Of a stretch of 48,997 bases of DNA, positions 10,101 to 20,575 are shown in pieces. How positions within the stretch are numbered: the stretch's first letter is position 1; every line of letters begins with the position of its first letter. The position numbers were made by a program, and so were the translations under genes. This DNA comes from an uncultured Pseudomonadota bacterium (GTDB lineage Bacteria > Pseudomonadota > Gammaproteobacteria > Enterobacterales > Succinivibrionaceae): contig ONIT01000005.1 in NCBI GenBank assembly GCA_900317945.1, forward strand, positions 1 to 48,997. Reading direction: 5' to 3'. The notes beneath the pieces are model-generated. The model did not search any database, was not told the DNA's origin, and was given only the letters and a program-made list of their open reading frames with translations.

Positions 10101-10128
10101 TTGAAAATCTGTCCGCTTCTGATAAAAT
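10101..10128 (+). promoter_or_regulatory. Sigma-70-type promoter of rplU-rpmA
   Basis: TTGAAA (10101-10106) and TAAAAT (10123-10128) are 16 bases apart, about 70 bases before the rplU start. The downstream leader is AT-rich. No other candidate in this gap is as good. Confidence 0.6.
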
Positions 10129-10199
10129 ATTGCCATATTTTTAATTTTGTGCTCCTCGTGCGCCAGAAAGGCCACAGAGGACTTAATGGAGTTTTCTAA

Positions 10200-10508
10200 A
10201 TGTACGCAGTTATCGTAGCTGGCGGCAAGCAGCAGCGTGTTGCGGTTGATGATGTGATCCGTGTAGAGAAGATCGAGTCAGCCGATGGACACGTTGAGTT
10301 TGACAAGGTTCTCGCAGTCGCTGACGGCGCAAATGTCAAGCTCGGTGCTCCCTATGTCGATGGCGGCAAGGTTACCGCAGAGGTTGTCAAGCAGGGTCGC
10401 GCAGACAAGGTTACTATCACCAAGTTCCGCCGCCGCAAGCATTTCCAGAAGGTCACCGGTCATCGTCAGTGGTTCACTGAAGTCAAGATCACCGGCATTA
10501 ACGCTTAA
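10200..10508 (+). CDS. rplU: 50S ribosomal protein L21
   Basis: The 102-residue product begins [18 protein letters not shown] and ends with the signature [19 protein letters not shown], diagnostic of bL21, which binds 23S rRNA domain I. rpmA follows 21 bases later in the usual order. Confidence 0.97.
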   Translation: MYAVIVAGGKQQRVAVDDVIRVEKIESADGHVEFDKVLAVADGANVKLGAPYVDGGKVTAEVVKQGRADKVTITKFRRRKHFQKVTGHRQWFTEVKITGINA

Positions 10509-10529
10509 GTTTTGAGGAAGGAGTAGAAA

Positions 10530-10802
10530 ATGGCTCATAAGAAGGCTGGCGGTTCATCACGCAACGGACGTGATTCCCAAAGCAAGCGCCTCGGAGTTAA
10601 GTGCTTCGGCGGTGAGACTGTAAAGGCCGGAAACATTATCGCACGTCAGCGCGGTACTCATTTCCACCCGGGTGAAAATGTAGGCCTCGGAAGAGATCAC
10701 ACTATTTTCGCAACTGCTGCAGGAACTGTTCAGTTCTCTGTACGCGGTGCCAAGAACCGCACTTACATCAGTGTGGTTGCTGCACCTGCGGAAGCTCAGT
10801 AA
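10530..10802 (+). CDS. rpmA: 50S ribosomal protein L27
   Basis: The 90-residue product begins [20 protein letters not shown], the flexible N-terminus of bL27 that reaches the peptidyl-transferase centre, and continues [20 protein letters not shown]. No N-terminal cleavage extension of the Firmicutes kind is present. GGAAGGAG lies just upstream of the ATG. Confidence 0.97.
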   Translation: MAHKKAGGSSRNGRDSQSKRLGVKCFGGETVKAGNIIARQRGTHFHPGENVGLGRDHTIFATAAGTVQFSVRGAKNRTYISVVAAPAEAQ

Positions 10803-10806
10803 TTGA

Positions 10807-12029
<1,223 letters not shown>

Positions 12030-12030
<1 letters not shown>

Positions 12031-12821
12031 TGGAAAATGACAGCAGCTCCGGACAGCAGCAGGATCAGGGCGGGCAGGATCTCAAATACGCAACGGATCT
12101 CCTGTCCTCTGTCTCTGCCGCGCTGATTGAGAACGGGGCGGAGACCAGGCTTGCTGAGCAGATGCCGGCAAGGCTCGCGAAGGCCTTCGGCATCAGCGAC
12201 ATCCAGATCTCAGTTGAACCGTCCTACGCTGTCGCCAAGTGCGGCTCTGCTGTCTCATTTGCCAAAATCAACGGGTTCGGCGTCAATTTCCGCTTCGTAA
12301 CCAGCGTCGGCCGCCTCTGCATCCACGCTGAGACCGGCAAGATCAAGGATCTCCGGGCTCTCTCTCACCGAATCTCCGCCATCCACAAAAACAAGTATTC
12401 ACTCTGGCTCCTGATTCCGTTCACGGGCTTTGCCTGCGGAACCTTCGCGCTGCTCTCCGGAGCGCATTATCTTCCCGCTCTTGCCTCAGCGGTTGCGGCA
12501 GCGTTCGGCAGCGGCATTAAGTTCCTGATGATTAGGGGCCGCTTCAACGTTCTCCCGATTTTCGCGACCTCAGCCTTCTGCTCCGTGAGCATCGCGGAGC
12601 TCATGGAGCTTTTGATGCAGATGTCTCCCGTCGGAGATCCCAGCATTGTCGCGGCAGTGCTTTACCTGGTTCCGGGAGTTCCCCTCATGAACTCGGTGCT
12701 TGACGGCATAAAGGGATTCTACCTTATGGCGGTTGTGAGGCTTACTGAGGCCCTGATGCTGATCTTCTCCGCTGTGCTCGGGATCTTCATCGCCTCGTTC
12801 CTCTTCGGAGGCATACTCTGA
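12030..12821 (+). CDS. yjjP: YjjP-like ThrE-family exporter subunit
   Basis: A 263-residue protein with a soluble N-terminal half (residues 1 to about 125) and a hydrophobic C-terminal half with about five membrane helices (PFTGFACGTFALLSG, LVPGVPLMNS). The layout fits the larger subunit of split ThrE-type exporters (DUF1212). In E. coli the YjjP/YjjB pair has been reported as a succinate exporter; other ThrE members export threonine and serine. The substrate here is inferred. It overlaps both neighbours by one base. Confidence 0.82.
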
Positions 12822-13288
12822 TGGAAATTACTCCGCTTTTCACGCTGACAGACTTCCTTCTCGCGACAGTTCCGGCAGTGAGCTTCGCCATGCTCTTCAA
12901 TGTGCCGTGGCGTCTTCTCTGGTACTGCGCGATTGCCGGAGGCACCGGCAGAATTATCCGCGACATTTCCATGCTGAACGGCATTCCCATCCTTTTCTCC
13001 ACACTCCTTGCCTCAACGGCAATCGGGCTCGCCTTCGTCATAGTCGCCCGCTGCCTCAGGGTGCCGCGCCCGGTATTCACAGTCGCATCAATTGTGCCGC
13101 TGATCCCGGGCAGGCAGCTCTTCTCGGCTCTCGACTCCATTGTCCGCCTTGCCCATATGGGCTATACCGACGCGCTTGCCGAGCGGGCGGTGCGCGACAG
13201 CTTCGGCTCAGCCGCGGTAATCTTTGCCATCGGCGTAGGTCTGGCCGTCCCCACGCTTCTCTTCTACCGCAAAAAGCCAGTTGTTTGA
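12821..13288 (+). CDS. yjjB: YjjB-like ThrE-family exporter subunit
   Basis: The 155-residue hydrophobic protein has about four to five predicted membrane helices, and its IVPLIPGRQLF corresponds to the conserved ThrE/YjjB loop. It is the small partner of YjjP, and the two start and stop codons overlap (TGATG), which suggests a one-to-one complex. The transported compound is not shown by the sequence. Confidence 0.82.
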   Translation: MEITPLFTLTDFLLATVPAVSFAMLFNVPWRLLWYCAIAGGTGRIIRDISMLNGIPILFSTLLASTAIGLAFVIVARCLRVPRPVFTVASIVPLIPGRQLFSALDSIVRLAHMGYTDALAERAVRDSFGSAAVIFAIGVGLAVPTLLFYRKKPVV

Positions 13289-13379
13289 TCCTGCTCCTTT
13301 TTTGTATTTTTTCTTTCTGCAGGATTTTACTTTAGTATGTAAAATAACCAAAAGAAGAAATTTCAGGTGAGGTTCGTTC

Positions 13380-13916
13380 ATGTTCGGCAGTCTTCGTCTT
13401 ATTGCCATTGCGGCACTGGATCAGAATTACGGCATCGGCAGGAACGGCGCTCTGCCCTGGCACCTTGCCGCTGATTTCCTGCATTTCAAGACCGCTACGA
13501 TGGGCCATACCATGATTATGGGCCGGAAAACCTTTGACTCCATGATGCGAAGGAAGCTTCCGGGACGCCGCACGCTGGTCATTACCGGAAATCAGGACTA
13601 TGGCATGCGCTATGGCGTTGACACGGCAGAAAGCTTCGAGGAGGCCTGCAGGATCTGCCTTAATGACGGGCTGACCGAAGCATTTGTCGTCGGCGGGGCG
13701 TCGATATTCCGGCAGGCCCTTCCATACTGCGACAAGCTTGTTCTCACCATGGTGAAGGCCATGATCCCTGGCATGGATACCTTTTTCCCGAGGCTTGAGG
13801 GCGGCTCGCGCGTATGGAGCGTCAATATGGTCTCGAGCCACATAGCGGACAGCCACAATGACTATCCTTTTGAGATTATCGAGTACCGGCGCGTCTCGGG
13901 CGGAAGCGAGTCCTAG
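13380..13916 (+). CDS. folA: Dihydrofolate reductase
   Basis: Reduces dihydrofolate to tetrahydrofolate with NADPH. The 178-residue product shows IAALDQNYGIGRNGALPWH, the active-site Asp at 32 (LAADFLHFK), the cofactor motif MGRKTF and the C-terminal VVGGASIF. GTGAGG lies upstream of ATG 13380. It is slightly longer than E. coli FolA because of N- and C-terminal additions. Convergent with apaH, as in many gammaproteobacteria. Confidence 0.96.
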   Translation: MFGSLRLIAIAALDQNYGIGRNGALPWHLAADFLHFKTATMGHTMIMGRKTFDSMMRRKLPGRRTLVITGNQDYGMRYGVDTAESFEEACRICLNDGLTEAFVVGGASIFRQALPYCDKLVLTMVKAMIPGMDTFFPRLEGGSRVWSVNMVSSHIADSHNDYPFEIIEYRRVSGGSES

Positions 13917-13953
13917 GCGCGCGGCGCGGGGCAGGGAGATGGCGCTCAGAGGC

Positions 13954-13979
13954 GCAGAATCCCTGGCTGAGGATTCTGC
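13954..13979. terminator. Hairpin between convergent folA and apaH
   Basis: GCAGAATCC (13954-13962) pairs with GGATTCTGC (13971-13979) around an eight-base loop. No T tract follows on either strand, so it may be a weak bidirectional terminator or a 3'-end stabiliser. Confidence 0.45.
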
Positions 13980-13994
13980 AGAAAGTTCTTCTCG

Positions 13995-14822
13995 CTATTT
14001 CTTGCTGATTGGCTTATAGGTGCTGAAGGCCTTTACCGAGGTCTTTTTGTCCGAATCAAGGTTTATAACGGTAAGCTTTCCGCCCCAAACGCAGCCTGTA
14101 TCAAGGGCAACGGCCCATTTCTTGTCAGACTTTCCCTGAAGCGCTGCCCAGTGCCCGAAGTAGACAGTCTCCGCAGGCTTTACAGAAATGTCATACCAGG
14201 GAATCAGCCCGGTTCCAGCGGAGTCCTCAGGCGTGTACTTGCTGAGGAAATCCAGCCTGTCGTCAGCGTAGCACATCCGCATCCTGGTAAAGGCGCTTAC
14301 GATGTAGCGGAGGCGCTTTATGCCGGTGCTTGAAGGATCCCACAGATCCGGCTCATCATAGTACATGTTGGAAAGGAGCCAGCCGATCCGATCTGATCTC
14401 AGCACTTCCTCAAGCTCCCTCGCGCGGCTCTCCGCCTCGGCAACGCTCCATGATGGAGAGATGCCGGCATGCACGAGAACCGCATTCTGCTCACGAAGGC
14501 GGTACATGACCGGGCGCTTCCTGAGCCAGTCTATGAGCTCCTCGTGCCCTGGGGCCGCGAGGAGCTCGTCGAGACGGTCACTGGGCTTCACCTTCCTGAG
14601 GCCCATGGCGCATGCTATGGCGTTCAGATCGTGGTTGCCCAGCACTGTTACAGCGCCGTTTTCCCTGATGAACTTAATCGTATCGAGGGACTTCGGGCCG
14701 CGGCCGACAATATCGCCGGTGGTCATCAGCTGATCACGGTCCTTATTGAACCCGGCCTGGGTGAGGAGCACTCTGAGCTCATCGAAGCAGCCGTGTATGT
14801 CGCCAACTATGAAGACAGCCAT
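13995..14822 (-). CDS. apaH: Symmetrical Ap4A hydrolase ApaH
   Basis: Cleaves diadenosine tetraphosphate to two ADP and removes Np4-type RNA caps. The 275-residue product carries the metallophosphatase motifs GDIHGCFDEL, GDIVGRGPKS and GNHD near the N-terminus, and GHWAALQGK and DTGCVWGGKL near the C-terminus. The start lies two bases after the rsmA stop. The gene apaG, which often sits between rsmA and apaH, is absent. Confidence 0.96.
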   Translation of the reverse strand: MAVFIVGDIHGCFDELRVLLTQAGFNKDRDQLMTTGDIVGRGPKSLDTIKFIRENGAVTVLGNHDLNAIACAMGLRKVKPSDRLDELLAAPGHEELIDWLRKRPVMYRLREQNAVLVHAGISPSWSVAEAESRARELEEVLRSDRIGWLLSNMYYDEPDLWDPSSTGIKRLRYIVSAFTRMRMCYADDRLDFLSKYTPEDSAGTGLIPWYDISVKPAETVYFGHWAALQGKSDKKWAVALDTGCVWGGKLTVINLDSDKKTSVKAFSTYKPISKK

Positions 14823-14824
14823 GT

Positions 14825-15631
14825 TCAGCCTTCCGGATTTGAAGCCTTTTTGTCAAAGGCGAAATTTGAGATCTTTACAAAGTCGCTGACCGAGAGGTTC
14901 TCAGCCCTGAGCCTCGGATCGTAGCCAAGATTCTCGAGCTCATCACCTGTTACAAAGGCGCCGAGGCTGTTCCTGATGGTCTTGCGCCTCAGGTTGAAGG
15001 CGTCACGGACCATTATGCCCATGAACTTCTCGTCCTTCGCCACGGCAGGCTTCTCCTCAAGGGGAGTGAGCCTCACGATGCTCGACCAGACCTTCGGTGC
15101 AGGGATGAACGACTCCGGTGAGACGTCGAAGAGCTTCTCCGCGCGGAAGTGGTACTGGATCATGACGGTAAGCCTGCCGTAGTCAGCGGTTGAGACCGCA
15201 CCTGTCAGGCGGTCGACCACCTCTCTCTGCAGCATGAAGGTCATGTCAGAGATGTCTGACTCAAAGTCCATCAGATGGAAGAGCAGCTGCGTCGAGATGT
15301 TATAGGGGAGGTTGCCGTAGATCCTGAGCTTCCTGTCATCAGTCCTGAACCTGCCGAAGTCGGCGCGCAGCGCGTCCTCCTCGACAACATCAAGCTTTTC
15401 ATGGATGAACGGGTGGTGCCTCAGCTTCTCGGCAAGCTCGCGGTCAAGCTCAATGACGGTTATATGATCGGTGAGATCCGCGACCGGCTCGGTAAGCGCA
15501 CCGAGGCCCGGACCTATCTCCACGAGGTTCTCCCCGGGCTTCGGGCTGATCTCAGAAACTATATGCGAAATGACGCCCTCGTCGCGGAGAAAGTTCTGTC
15601 CGAAGGACTTTTTGGCAAATACCTTACTCAT
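14825..15631 (-). CDS. rsmA: 16S rRNA dimethyladenosine transferase RsmA (KsgA)
   Basis: Dimethylates A1518 and A1519 of 16S rRNA late in 30S assembly. The 268-residue protein has KSFGQNFL, the SAM motif VEIGPGLGALTEPV, the acidic VIELDREL and the catalytic NLPYNIST. Its ATG overlaps the pdxA stop by four bases (ATGA), indicating coupling within the surA-pdxA-rsmA-apaH operon. Confidence 0.97.
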   Translation of the reverse strand: MSKVFAKKSFGQNFLRDEGVISHIVSEISPKPGENLVEIGPGLGALTEPVADLTDHITVIELDRELAEKLRHHPFIHEKLDVVEEDALRADFGRFRTDDRKLRIYGNLPYNISTQLLFHLMDFESDISDMTFMLQREVVDRLTGAVSTADYGRLTVMIQYHFRAEKLFDVSPESFIPAPKVWSSIVRLTPLEEKPAVAKDEKFMGIMVRDAFNLRRKTIRNSLGAFVTGDELENLGYDPRLRAENLSVSDFVKISNFAFDKKASNPEG

Positions 15632-16629
15632 GAGCGGCTTTCAAATTTCCTCTTGGCCTGAACCATCTCAAGCGCGGTCTTTACGGCGTAGAACAGGCTT
15701 CCGGTATCAGCCCTGAAGGTGCCGGCGAGATCAAGCGCCGTCCCGTGGTCAACCGAGGTCCTGATAAAGGGGAGCCCCAGCGTGATGTTGACTGCATGGC
15801 CGAAGCCGCGGTACTTGAGAACGGGTAGCCCCTGGTCATGGTACATGGCGAGTATGGAGTCGGCCTTTTCCATATACTTGGGCTGGAATACCGTGTCTGC
15901 AGGAAGGGGCCCGGTGAGGCAGATCCCCTCTTTCCTGAGGTCCTCAAGTGCGGGGATGATGGTGTCAATCTCCTCGTGCCCCAGGTGCCCGTTCTCCCCG
16001 GCGTGCGGGTTGAGGCCGCAGACATAGATCTGCGGCTTCGGGGCGTCGAAGTACTCGATAAGGGAGGAGTTCAGGATCCTGACTACTCTCTTGATGAGAT
16101 CGCCGGTAATGGTGTCTGCAAGCTCCCGGATGGGCACGTGCGTCGTAACGAGAGGAACCCTGAGGCCGTCAGTCGCCAGCATCATTACGACTTCCCTGAC
16201 TCCTGCAAGATCGCGGAAGAACTCGGTGTGCCCGGTGAAGGGTATCCCGGCATCGCAGATTATTCCTTTCTGCACCGGGCAGGTGACTATAGCGTCGAAC
16301 TCGCCGCTCATCGCGCCCTCGCCGGCGCGCCTCAGGATCTCGGTAACATACCTGCCGTTATTTTTGTTGAGGACGCCGTGCTCAACTTTCTCAGGAGCCT
16401 CAATGTCGAGCACCGTAAGAACATGGCTCTCCTGAGCGTACCTTTCGGCGGAATCATAGTCCCGGATTTTCCAGTCAGAGCGGCCTGACTCCCTGAGGTT
16501 TCTCTCAATGAGCCTTCTGTCCCCGATAAGGACATACTCGGCCTCTGCGCTCTGTTCGCCCAGGGAGAGCGCAATCTCAGGCCCGATGCCGGCAGGCTCG
16601 CCGGTTGTTATGGCAAGACGCGGAATCAT
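15628..16629 (-). CDS. pdxA: 4-hydroxythreonine-4-phosphate dehydrogenase PdxA
   Basis: Oxidises 4-phosphohydroxy-L-threonine in the DXP-dependent route to pyridoxal phosphate. The 333-residue product begins IPRLAITTGEPAGIGPEI, and three metal-ligand His regions are visible: FTGHTEFF, LNPHAGENGHLG and MYHDQGLPVLKY. It overlaps surA by four bases upstream and rsmA by four bases downstream. Confidence 0.97.
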   Translation of the reverse strand: MIPRLAITTGEPAGIGPEIALSLGEQSAEAEYVLIGDRRLIERNLRESGRSDWKIRDYDSAERYAQESHVLTVLDIEAPEKVEHGVLNKNNGRYVTEILRRAGEGAMSGEFDAIVTCPVQKGIICDAGIPFTGHTEFFRDLAGVREVVMMLATDGLRVPLVTTHVPIRELADTITGDLIKRVVRILNSSLIEYFDAPKPQIYVCGLNPHAGENGHLGHEEIDTIIPALEDLRKEGICLTGPLPADTVFQPKYMEKADSILAMYHDQGLPVLKYRGFGHAVNITLGLPFIRTSVDHGTALDLAGTFRADTGSLFYAVKTALEMVQAKRKFESRS

Positions 16630-17933
16630 TTCAGCTGATCCTCCTTTACTCCAGCCCTGGTAAGGACTGGATCAAGTATCTTTATGTAGGCATAGCCGCG
16701 CAGCTCGGAGAGCCAGTTCTCAAGCTCCTCATTGAACTTGCGGCTGTAGAGGATCTGATAGGCCTTGTCGCGGTAGACGGCCATGGTGTCCGGATCGCTC
16801 CTTACCTCCTCGAGCTTGATGATGTGCCAGCCGAAGGAGCTCCTAACCGGATCGCTTATCTCGCCGGGATTAAGCTTTACCAGCGCTGCCGCGAAGGCCG
16901 GATCGAAGATGCCGGGCTTGGCGAAGGGCATCTCGCCGCCGTTCGGGGCAGAGCCCGGATCCTCAGAGTACTTTTTGGCAAGAGCGCCGAAGTCCTCGCC
17001 GCTCTCGGCCCTTGACTTGAGCGTCCTCAGATCCGCCTCGACTGACGCGTCGGATCTGATCGGGGTAGGCTTTATGAGGATATGCCTCGCGCGGTACTCC
17101 TTCTCGGGCTCGAGCGCCTCTGCGGCTGCGTTCTTTATGTCAAGGATCTTGATGATGATAAAGCCGTCCGAGGTCGGAAGCGGGCCGATGATGTCGCCTT
17201 TCTTGCGTCCCTCAAGAAGCCTTCCGGAGGCGGCTGGCAGCGCTTTCTCCGGAACCCAGCCGATGAACCCGCCCTGCGAGGCCCTGGGGTTCGATGAGTA
17301 CTGTCTGGCAAGCTTTGCGAAGTCCTCGCCGGACTTTGCGCGCCTCGCGATGCTCTCCGCGGTGGTGGCGCTGCTGTCGCCTGTTACCGAAATGTCCGCC
17401 AGCTGGTACTGCGCCGAGCCGTATCCCTCCTGCTCGAGGGCCTTCGCGAGCTGGTCAGTCTCCTGGTTGCTGATGTTGATGCGTCTTCTGAGCTCGCTCC
17501 TCTGCAGCTCCTCGACCATCATCTGCTCCCTGATCTCATTCCTGGTCTCCAGAGGGCTCAGCCCCTTGTCGCGGTAGGCCTGGGCATAGAACTGATCAAC
17601 CGTCTTTCCGTCCCTCTTGGCCATGGCCGCAATGGTCTGGTCGAGCTGCACGTCGTTGATCTCGAGCCCATAGCGCTTACCTAGCTGCAGGATGAGGCTC
17701 TTTGACATCAGGTTCTTCAGTGCCTCGCGCCTTACGGTCACATCGTCAGGGAGCTGCTCGCCGGATCTCGCGGATCTGCTCTTTATCTTGCTGACGAAGC
17801 TGTCGAGCTCGGAGGTCAGAATAACGTCCCTGTTGACTACGGCCGCTATGTCATCGAGTTTATCCTCGGCGCCTGCTGCTGCCGGAAGCAGCGCTGAGAG
17901 GCAGGTTAGAATGACAGGCAGGATTTTCTTCAT
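16626..17933 (-). CDS. surA: Periplasmic chaperone and prolyl isomerase SurA
   Basis: SurA escorts outer-membrane proteins such as LptD to the BAM complex. The 435-residue product has a signal peptide (MKKILPVILTCL to AGA, cleaved near residue 22), the N-terminal chaperone domain (LDDIAAVVNRDVILTSELD), two parvulin-type PPIase domains (QYSSNPRASQGGFIGW and KYSEDPGSAPNGGEMP) and a C-terminal helix. lptD, a main client, lies just upstream in the same operon. Confidence 0.96.
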   Translation of the reverse strand: MKKILPVILTCLSALLPAAAGAEDKLDDIAAVVNRDVILTSELDSFVSKIKSRSARSGEQLPDDVTVRREALKNLMSKSLILQLGKRYGLEINDVQLDQTIAAMAKRDGKTVDQFYAQAYRDKGLSPLETRNEIREQMMVEELQRSELRRRINISNQETDQLAKALEQEGYGSAQYQLADISVTGDSSATTAESIARRAKSGEDFAKLARQYSSNPRASQGGFIGWVPEKALPAASGRLLEGRKKGDIIGPLPTSDGFIIIKILDIKNAAAEALEPEKEYRARHILIKPTPIRSDASVEADLRTLKSRAESGEDFGALAKKYSEDPGSAPNGGEMPFAKPGIFDPAFAAALVKLNPGEISDPVRSSFGWHIIKLEEVRSDPDTMAVYRDKAYQILYSRKFNEELENWLSELRGYAYIKILDPVLTRAGVKEDQLK

Positions 17934-17952
17934 GTTCTGTTCCTTCTTGAGA

Positions 17953-20463
17953 TCAGTCAGACAGGTTGAAAGGCTGGCTGTAGGGCATCAGCCTGGTGTC
18001 AAGCTCGCCCTTGGAGTCTTTGGTTCCGATGCTGCCGAGGCCCTTCATCTCGAACTTGAAGCCGAACATCGTATCGCGCTCGGCAGTCATGGTCCGGTTG
18101 TCAGGCTTGTTCTGCTGCTCTGCGGAAATCGCAAAGCCCCAGCAGCAGGAGTCGTATTTTATCCTTATGGCGCGGTCAATGGTTGACTTCTGCTCCATGT
18201 CATAGTAGTACTCAAAATCCATCCTGAGCTCAGGAGTAATCGGGAAGGCCGCCAGCACGCCGAGCTGCGAGAGGTCGACCTGCTCGTTGCCGAACATCAG
18301 GCGGTTTCCGTTCCTGGTGTAGCGGTAGTTGATCTGCGCGATCCTGTCTCCCTCGTCGCGGTACTCGAGTGCGCTGCCGCCTCTCTGGATGTGGCGTGAC
18401 TCGGTGTCGTAGGCGAGGTCGCCGGAGTAGTTGATGTACTTGTTCGGATGCAGATCAAGCCCGATGCTGAGCTGTGATCTGCTCAGGTCTGACTTCTTGT
18501 CGTTGGGGTTCAGGGTAACCTTCTGATCAGTCAGGTAAATGGAATGTCCTGCGTAGAACCTCGCTATCTCGTCGTTGTTCTGCTTGTAGACCCTGGAGAC
18601 GAGCCCCAGGGTAATCCTGTTCTCGTCGCTGATGCGGTCAATGCCCGCGAACCTTCCGTCACCGAAGAGGTAATAGTAGTCGGAGTAGCGGTCCGTGGTG
18701 TCATAGAGGCCGATGTTCTCCTGGTTGCGGTAGGGAACATAGTAGTACTGGAAGGTAGGCTCGATGGTGTGGGTGTACTTCCGGCCGAACAGTGAGTACT
18801 CCCGGTCAAGCACCAGGTGCCCTCCGACCTTGAAGGTCGGGATGAACCTCCTGACGCTGTCATCGAGGCCGTCATAGCCGAGGTAGGTGTTGTACCAGTT
18901 CAGCGTGCCTGGAATGTTCTGGGAATAGATGGTGTACATCAGCTTCATTTCGCTGTTGAGCTGCAGGTACGGCCGGTTGATGATGGGAACGCTCAGATCC
19001 CCCTCGAAGTGCATGCGCTTCCCGGTGTAGCCGCCGTCGCTCATGCCGTCGTCATGATGCCTGAAGTCGCTGTACTCAGCGTAGGTCGTGAGCGAGAAGC
19101 GGTCAACCGGCCAAAGGGTCCTCACGCTTACGCGGGGCAGGAGCTCAAACGGCTTGACCGTTGACGGGATGATGATCTGGTAGTTCTCGGCGCTCACCGC
19201 GACGGTGGTGAAGTCAACCGGCGTCCAGGTGAGCCACGCGGTCTGGGCAAGCGAGGTAGTTGCCGAGCCGTCGGAGAAGTCGCTGAAGTAGTTGTAGTCT
19301 CCGGCCTTCACCTTCTGGTAGTTCACGCCGGCATTTACGCGCCCGTTGTAGAACGACGAGGCATGGTAAAAGTTGACGTACCAGCGCTTCTCGAGCTCCG
19401 GATCCTCATGCTTCTCTATCGAGTCGTTGCCTATGTAGGATCCGTAAAGGACACCGCGGTGGTTCGGCGTGATCATGTAGCGGAACTCATCCGAGAAGAG
19501 CGTGCCTCTCCTCGACATCATCCTCGGGGTGAAGGTCATGTCGTAGTTCGGGGCAAAGTTGAAGTAAATAGGCTGCGCGTAGTCGGTTCCGTCGGTCGAG
19601 TTCTGGGTGAAGAGCGGGTAAAGGAGGCCGCTTTTCCTCTTGTTCTGTATCGGGAAGTTGAGGTACGGGAAGTAGAAGACCGGAACGGTGTCGTATATCC
19701 AGATTGAGGTGTTCCAGGCAGATCCGAATATCTCGTTCTGATCAATGTCAAGCGTGGAGGCATGAAGCGACCAGACATTGTTGTTCTTGGCGCAGGTCGT
19801 GAGATCCGCGCCCTTCATGATGGCCCTCTTCGACTGCTGATCGTAGATGATGCGGTCAGCCTTTCCGTGGGCCGGGCCGCCGTGGATCTCATACACCGAC
19901 TTCTCGGCGTCAAGCTTCTTGGTCCTGAGGTTGCCCTTCATCCGCTCGGAGCGGTCAACCGTTATGACGCCGTCCTCATAGTAGATGTTGCCCCTGGCGT
20001 GCATGTCGCCGGTCTCATGGTTGTAGTGGACCTCATCGGCGTGGATAAGCCTGTTTCCCTGCTCGATGTTGGCCTCGCCGGTGAGGGTGATCCTGCTGCG
20101 GTCCTCAGTGGTTATCTCCTCGGCCGTCACGTGTATGGGCTGGTCAGCCTCGTCAGGAGAGTTGGGGCGGTAGTCCTTGACGCCGAAATAGCAGCTCGGG
20201 CTGAAGTTCGGGAACGGGTTGCCACCGTCCGATTTTATGGCCATGGCCGTCTCGGGGAGCGAGAGCAGGGCAGCCGCGATGGCCGTAAAACGGAACAGCC
20301 TGCTGCCACGCCATGAAAGTCTGTCCCTGCGGCAGGACGTGCTGCCAAAAATGTTTGTGCTGCTGTGTTTCACTGTTCTATCCCGGAGCTCAAGGCCGCT
20401 GTAGGCAAGGAAGGCACCAGGCCCGGAGGCGGCGCCTCCTTTATTATAAAAATTTTCAGGCAT
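17953..20463 (-). CDS. lptD: LPS-assembly outer membrane protein LptD
   Basis: LptD is the outer-membrane barrel that inserts lipopolysaccharide with LptE. After a signal peptide (about residues 45-75, ending ETAMA) come the LptA-like periplasmic domain (HVTAEEITTEDRSRITLTGE, YNHETGDMHARGNIYYEDG) and a long barrel. The expected disulfide cysteines are there: one in SPSCYFG (residue 91), one in LTTCAKN and an adjacent pair in DSCCWGF. The start is uncertain: ATG 20463 gives 836 residues but a long stretch before the hydrophobic core; GTG 20373 gives a more normal 806. surA follows 19 bases downstream. Confidence 0.94.
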   Translation of the reverse strand: MPENFYNKGGAASGPGAFLAYSGLELRDRTVKHSSTNIFGSTSCRRDRLSWRGSRLFRFTAIAAALLSLPETAMAIKSDGGNPFPNFSPSCYFGVKDYRPNSPDEADQPIHVTAEEITTEDRSRITLTGEANIEQGNRLIHADEVHYNHETGDMHARGNIYYEDGVITVDRSERMKGNLRTKKLDAEKSVYEIHGGPAHGKADRIIYDQQSKRAIMKGADLTTCAKNNNVWSLHASTLDIDQNEIFGSAWNTSIWIYDTVPVFYFPYLNFPIQNKRKSGLLYPLFTQNSTDGTDYAQPIYFNFAPNYDMTFTPRMMSRRGTLFSDEFRYMITPNHRGVLYGSYIGNDSIEKHEDPELEKRWYVNFYHASSFYNGRVNAGVNYQKVKAGDYNYFSDFSDGSATTSLAQTAWLTWTPVDFTTVAVSAENYQIIIPSTVKPFELLPRVSVRTLWPVDRFSLTTYAEYSDFRHHDDGMSDGGYTGKRMHFEGDLSVPIINRPYLQLNSEMKLMYTIYSQNIPGTLNWYNTYLGYDGLDDSVRRFIPTFKVGGHLVLDREYSLFGRKYTHTIEPTFQYYYVPYRNQENIGLYDTTDRYSDYYYLFGDGRFAGIDRISDENRITLGLVSRVYKQNNDEIARFYAGHSIYLTDQKVTLNPNDKKSDLSRSQLSIGLDLHPNKYINYSGDLAYDTESRHIQRGGSALEYRDEGDRIAQINYRYTRNGNRLMFGNEQVDLSQLGVLAAFPITPELRMDFEYYYDMEQKSTIDRAIRIKYDSCCWGFAISAEQQNKPDNRTMTAERDTMFGFKFEMKGLGSIGTKDSKGELDTRLMPYSQPFNLSD

Positions 20464-20498
20464 TTCGGCAAACTGCGCCCGGGCGCATCGTGCGCTAA

Positions 20499-20527
20499 TT
20501 TAAAAAGCGCTCGTGCATGTTTATAAT
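20499..20527 (+). promoter_or_regulatory. Candidate amgK-murU promoter
   Basis: TATAAT at 20522-20527 lies about 49 bases before the amgK ATG, with TTTAAA at 20499-20504 as a poor -35 element 17 bases upstream. It is in the short gap divergent from lptD. Confidence 0.45.
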
Positions 20528-20575
20528 CGTACAGCTCCGGGTTTGGTGCCGGAATCTCGCATTTTGGGGGAACAG

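Noticed and set aside
13288..13325. ATCCTGC/GCAGGAT inverted repeat after yjjB
   Set aside because: The arms enclose a long T-rich loop and no T run follows, so a terminator is not supported.
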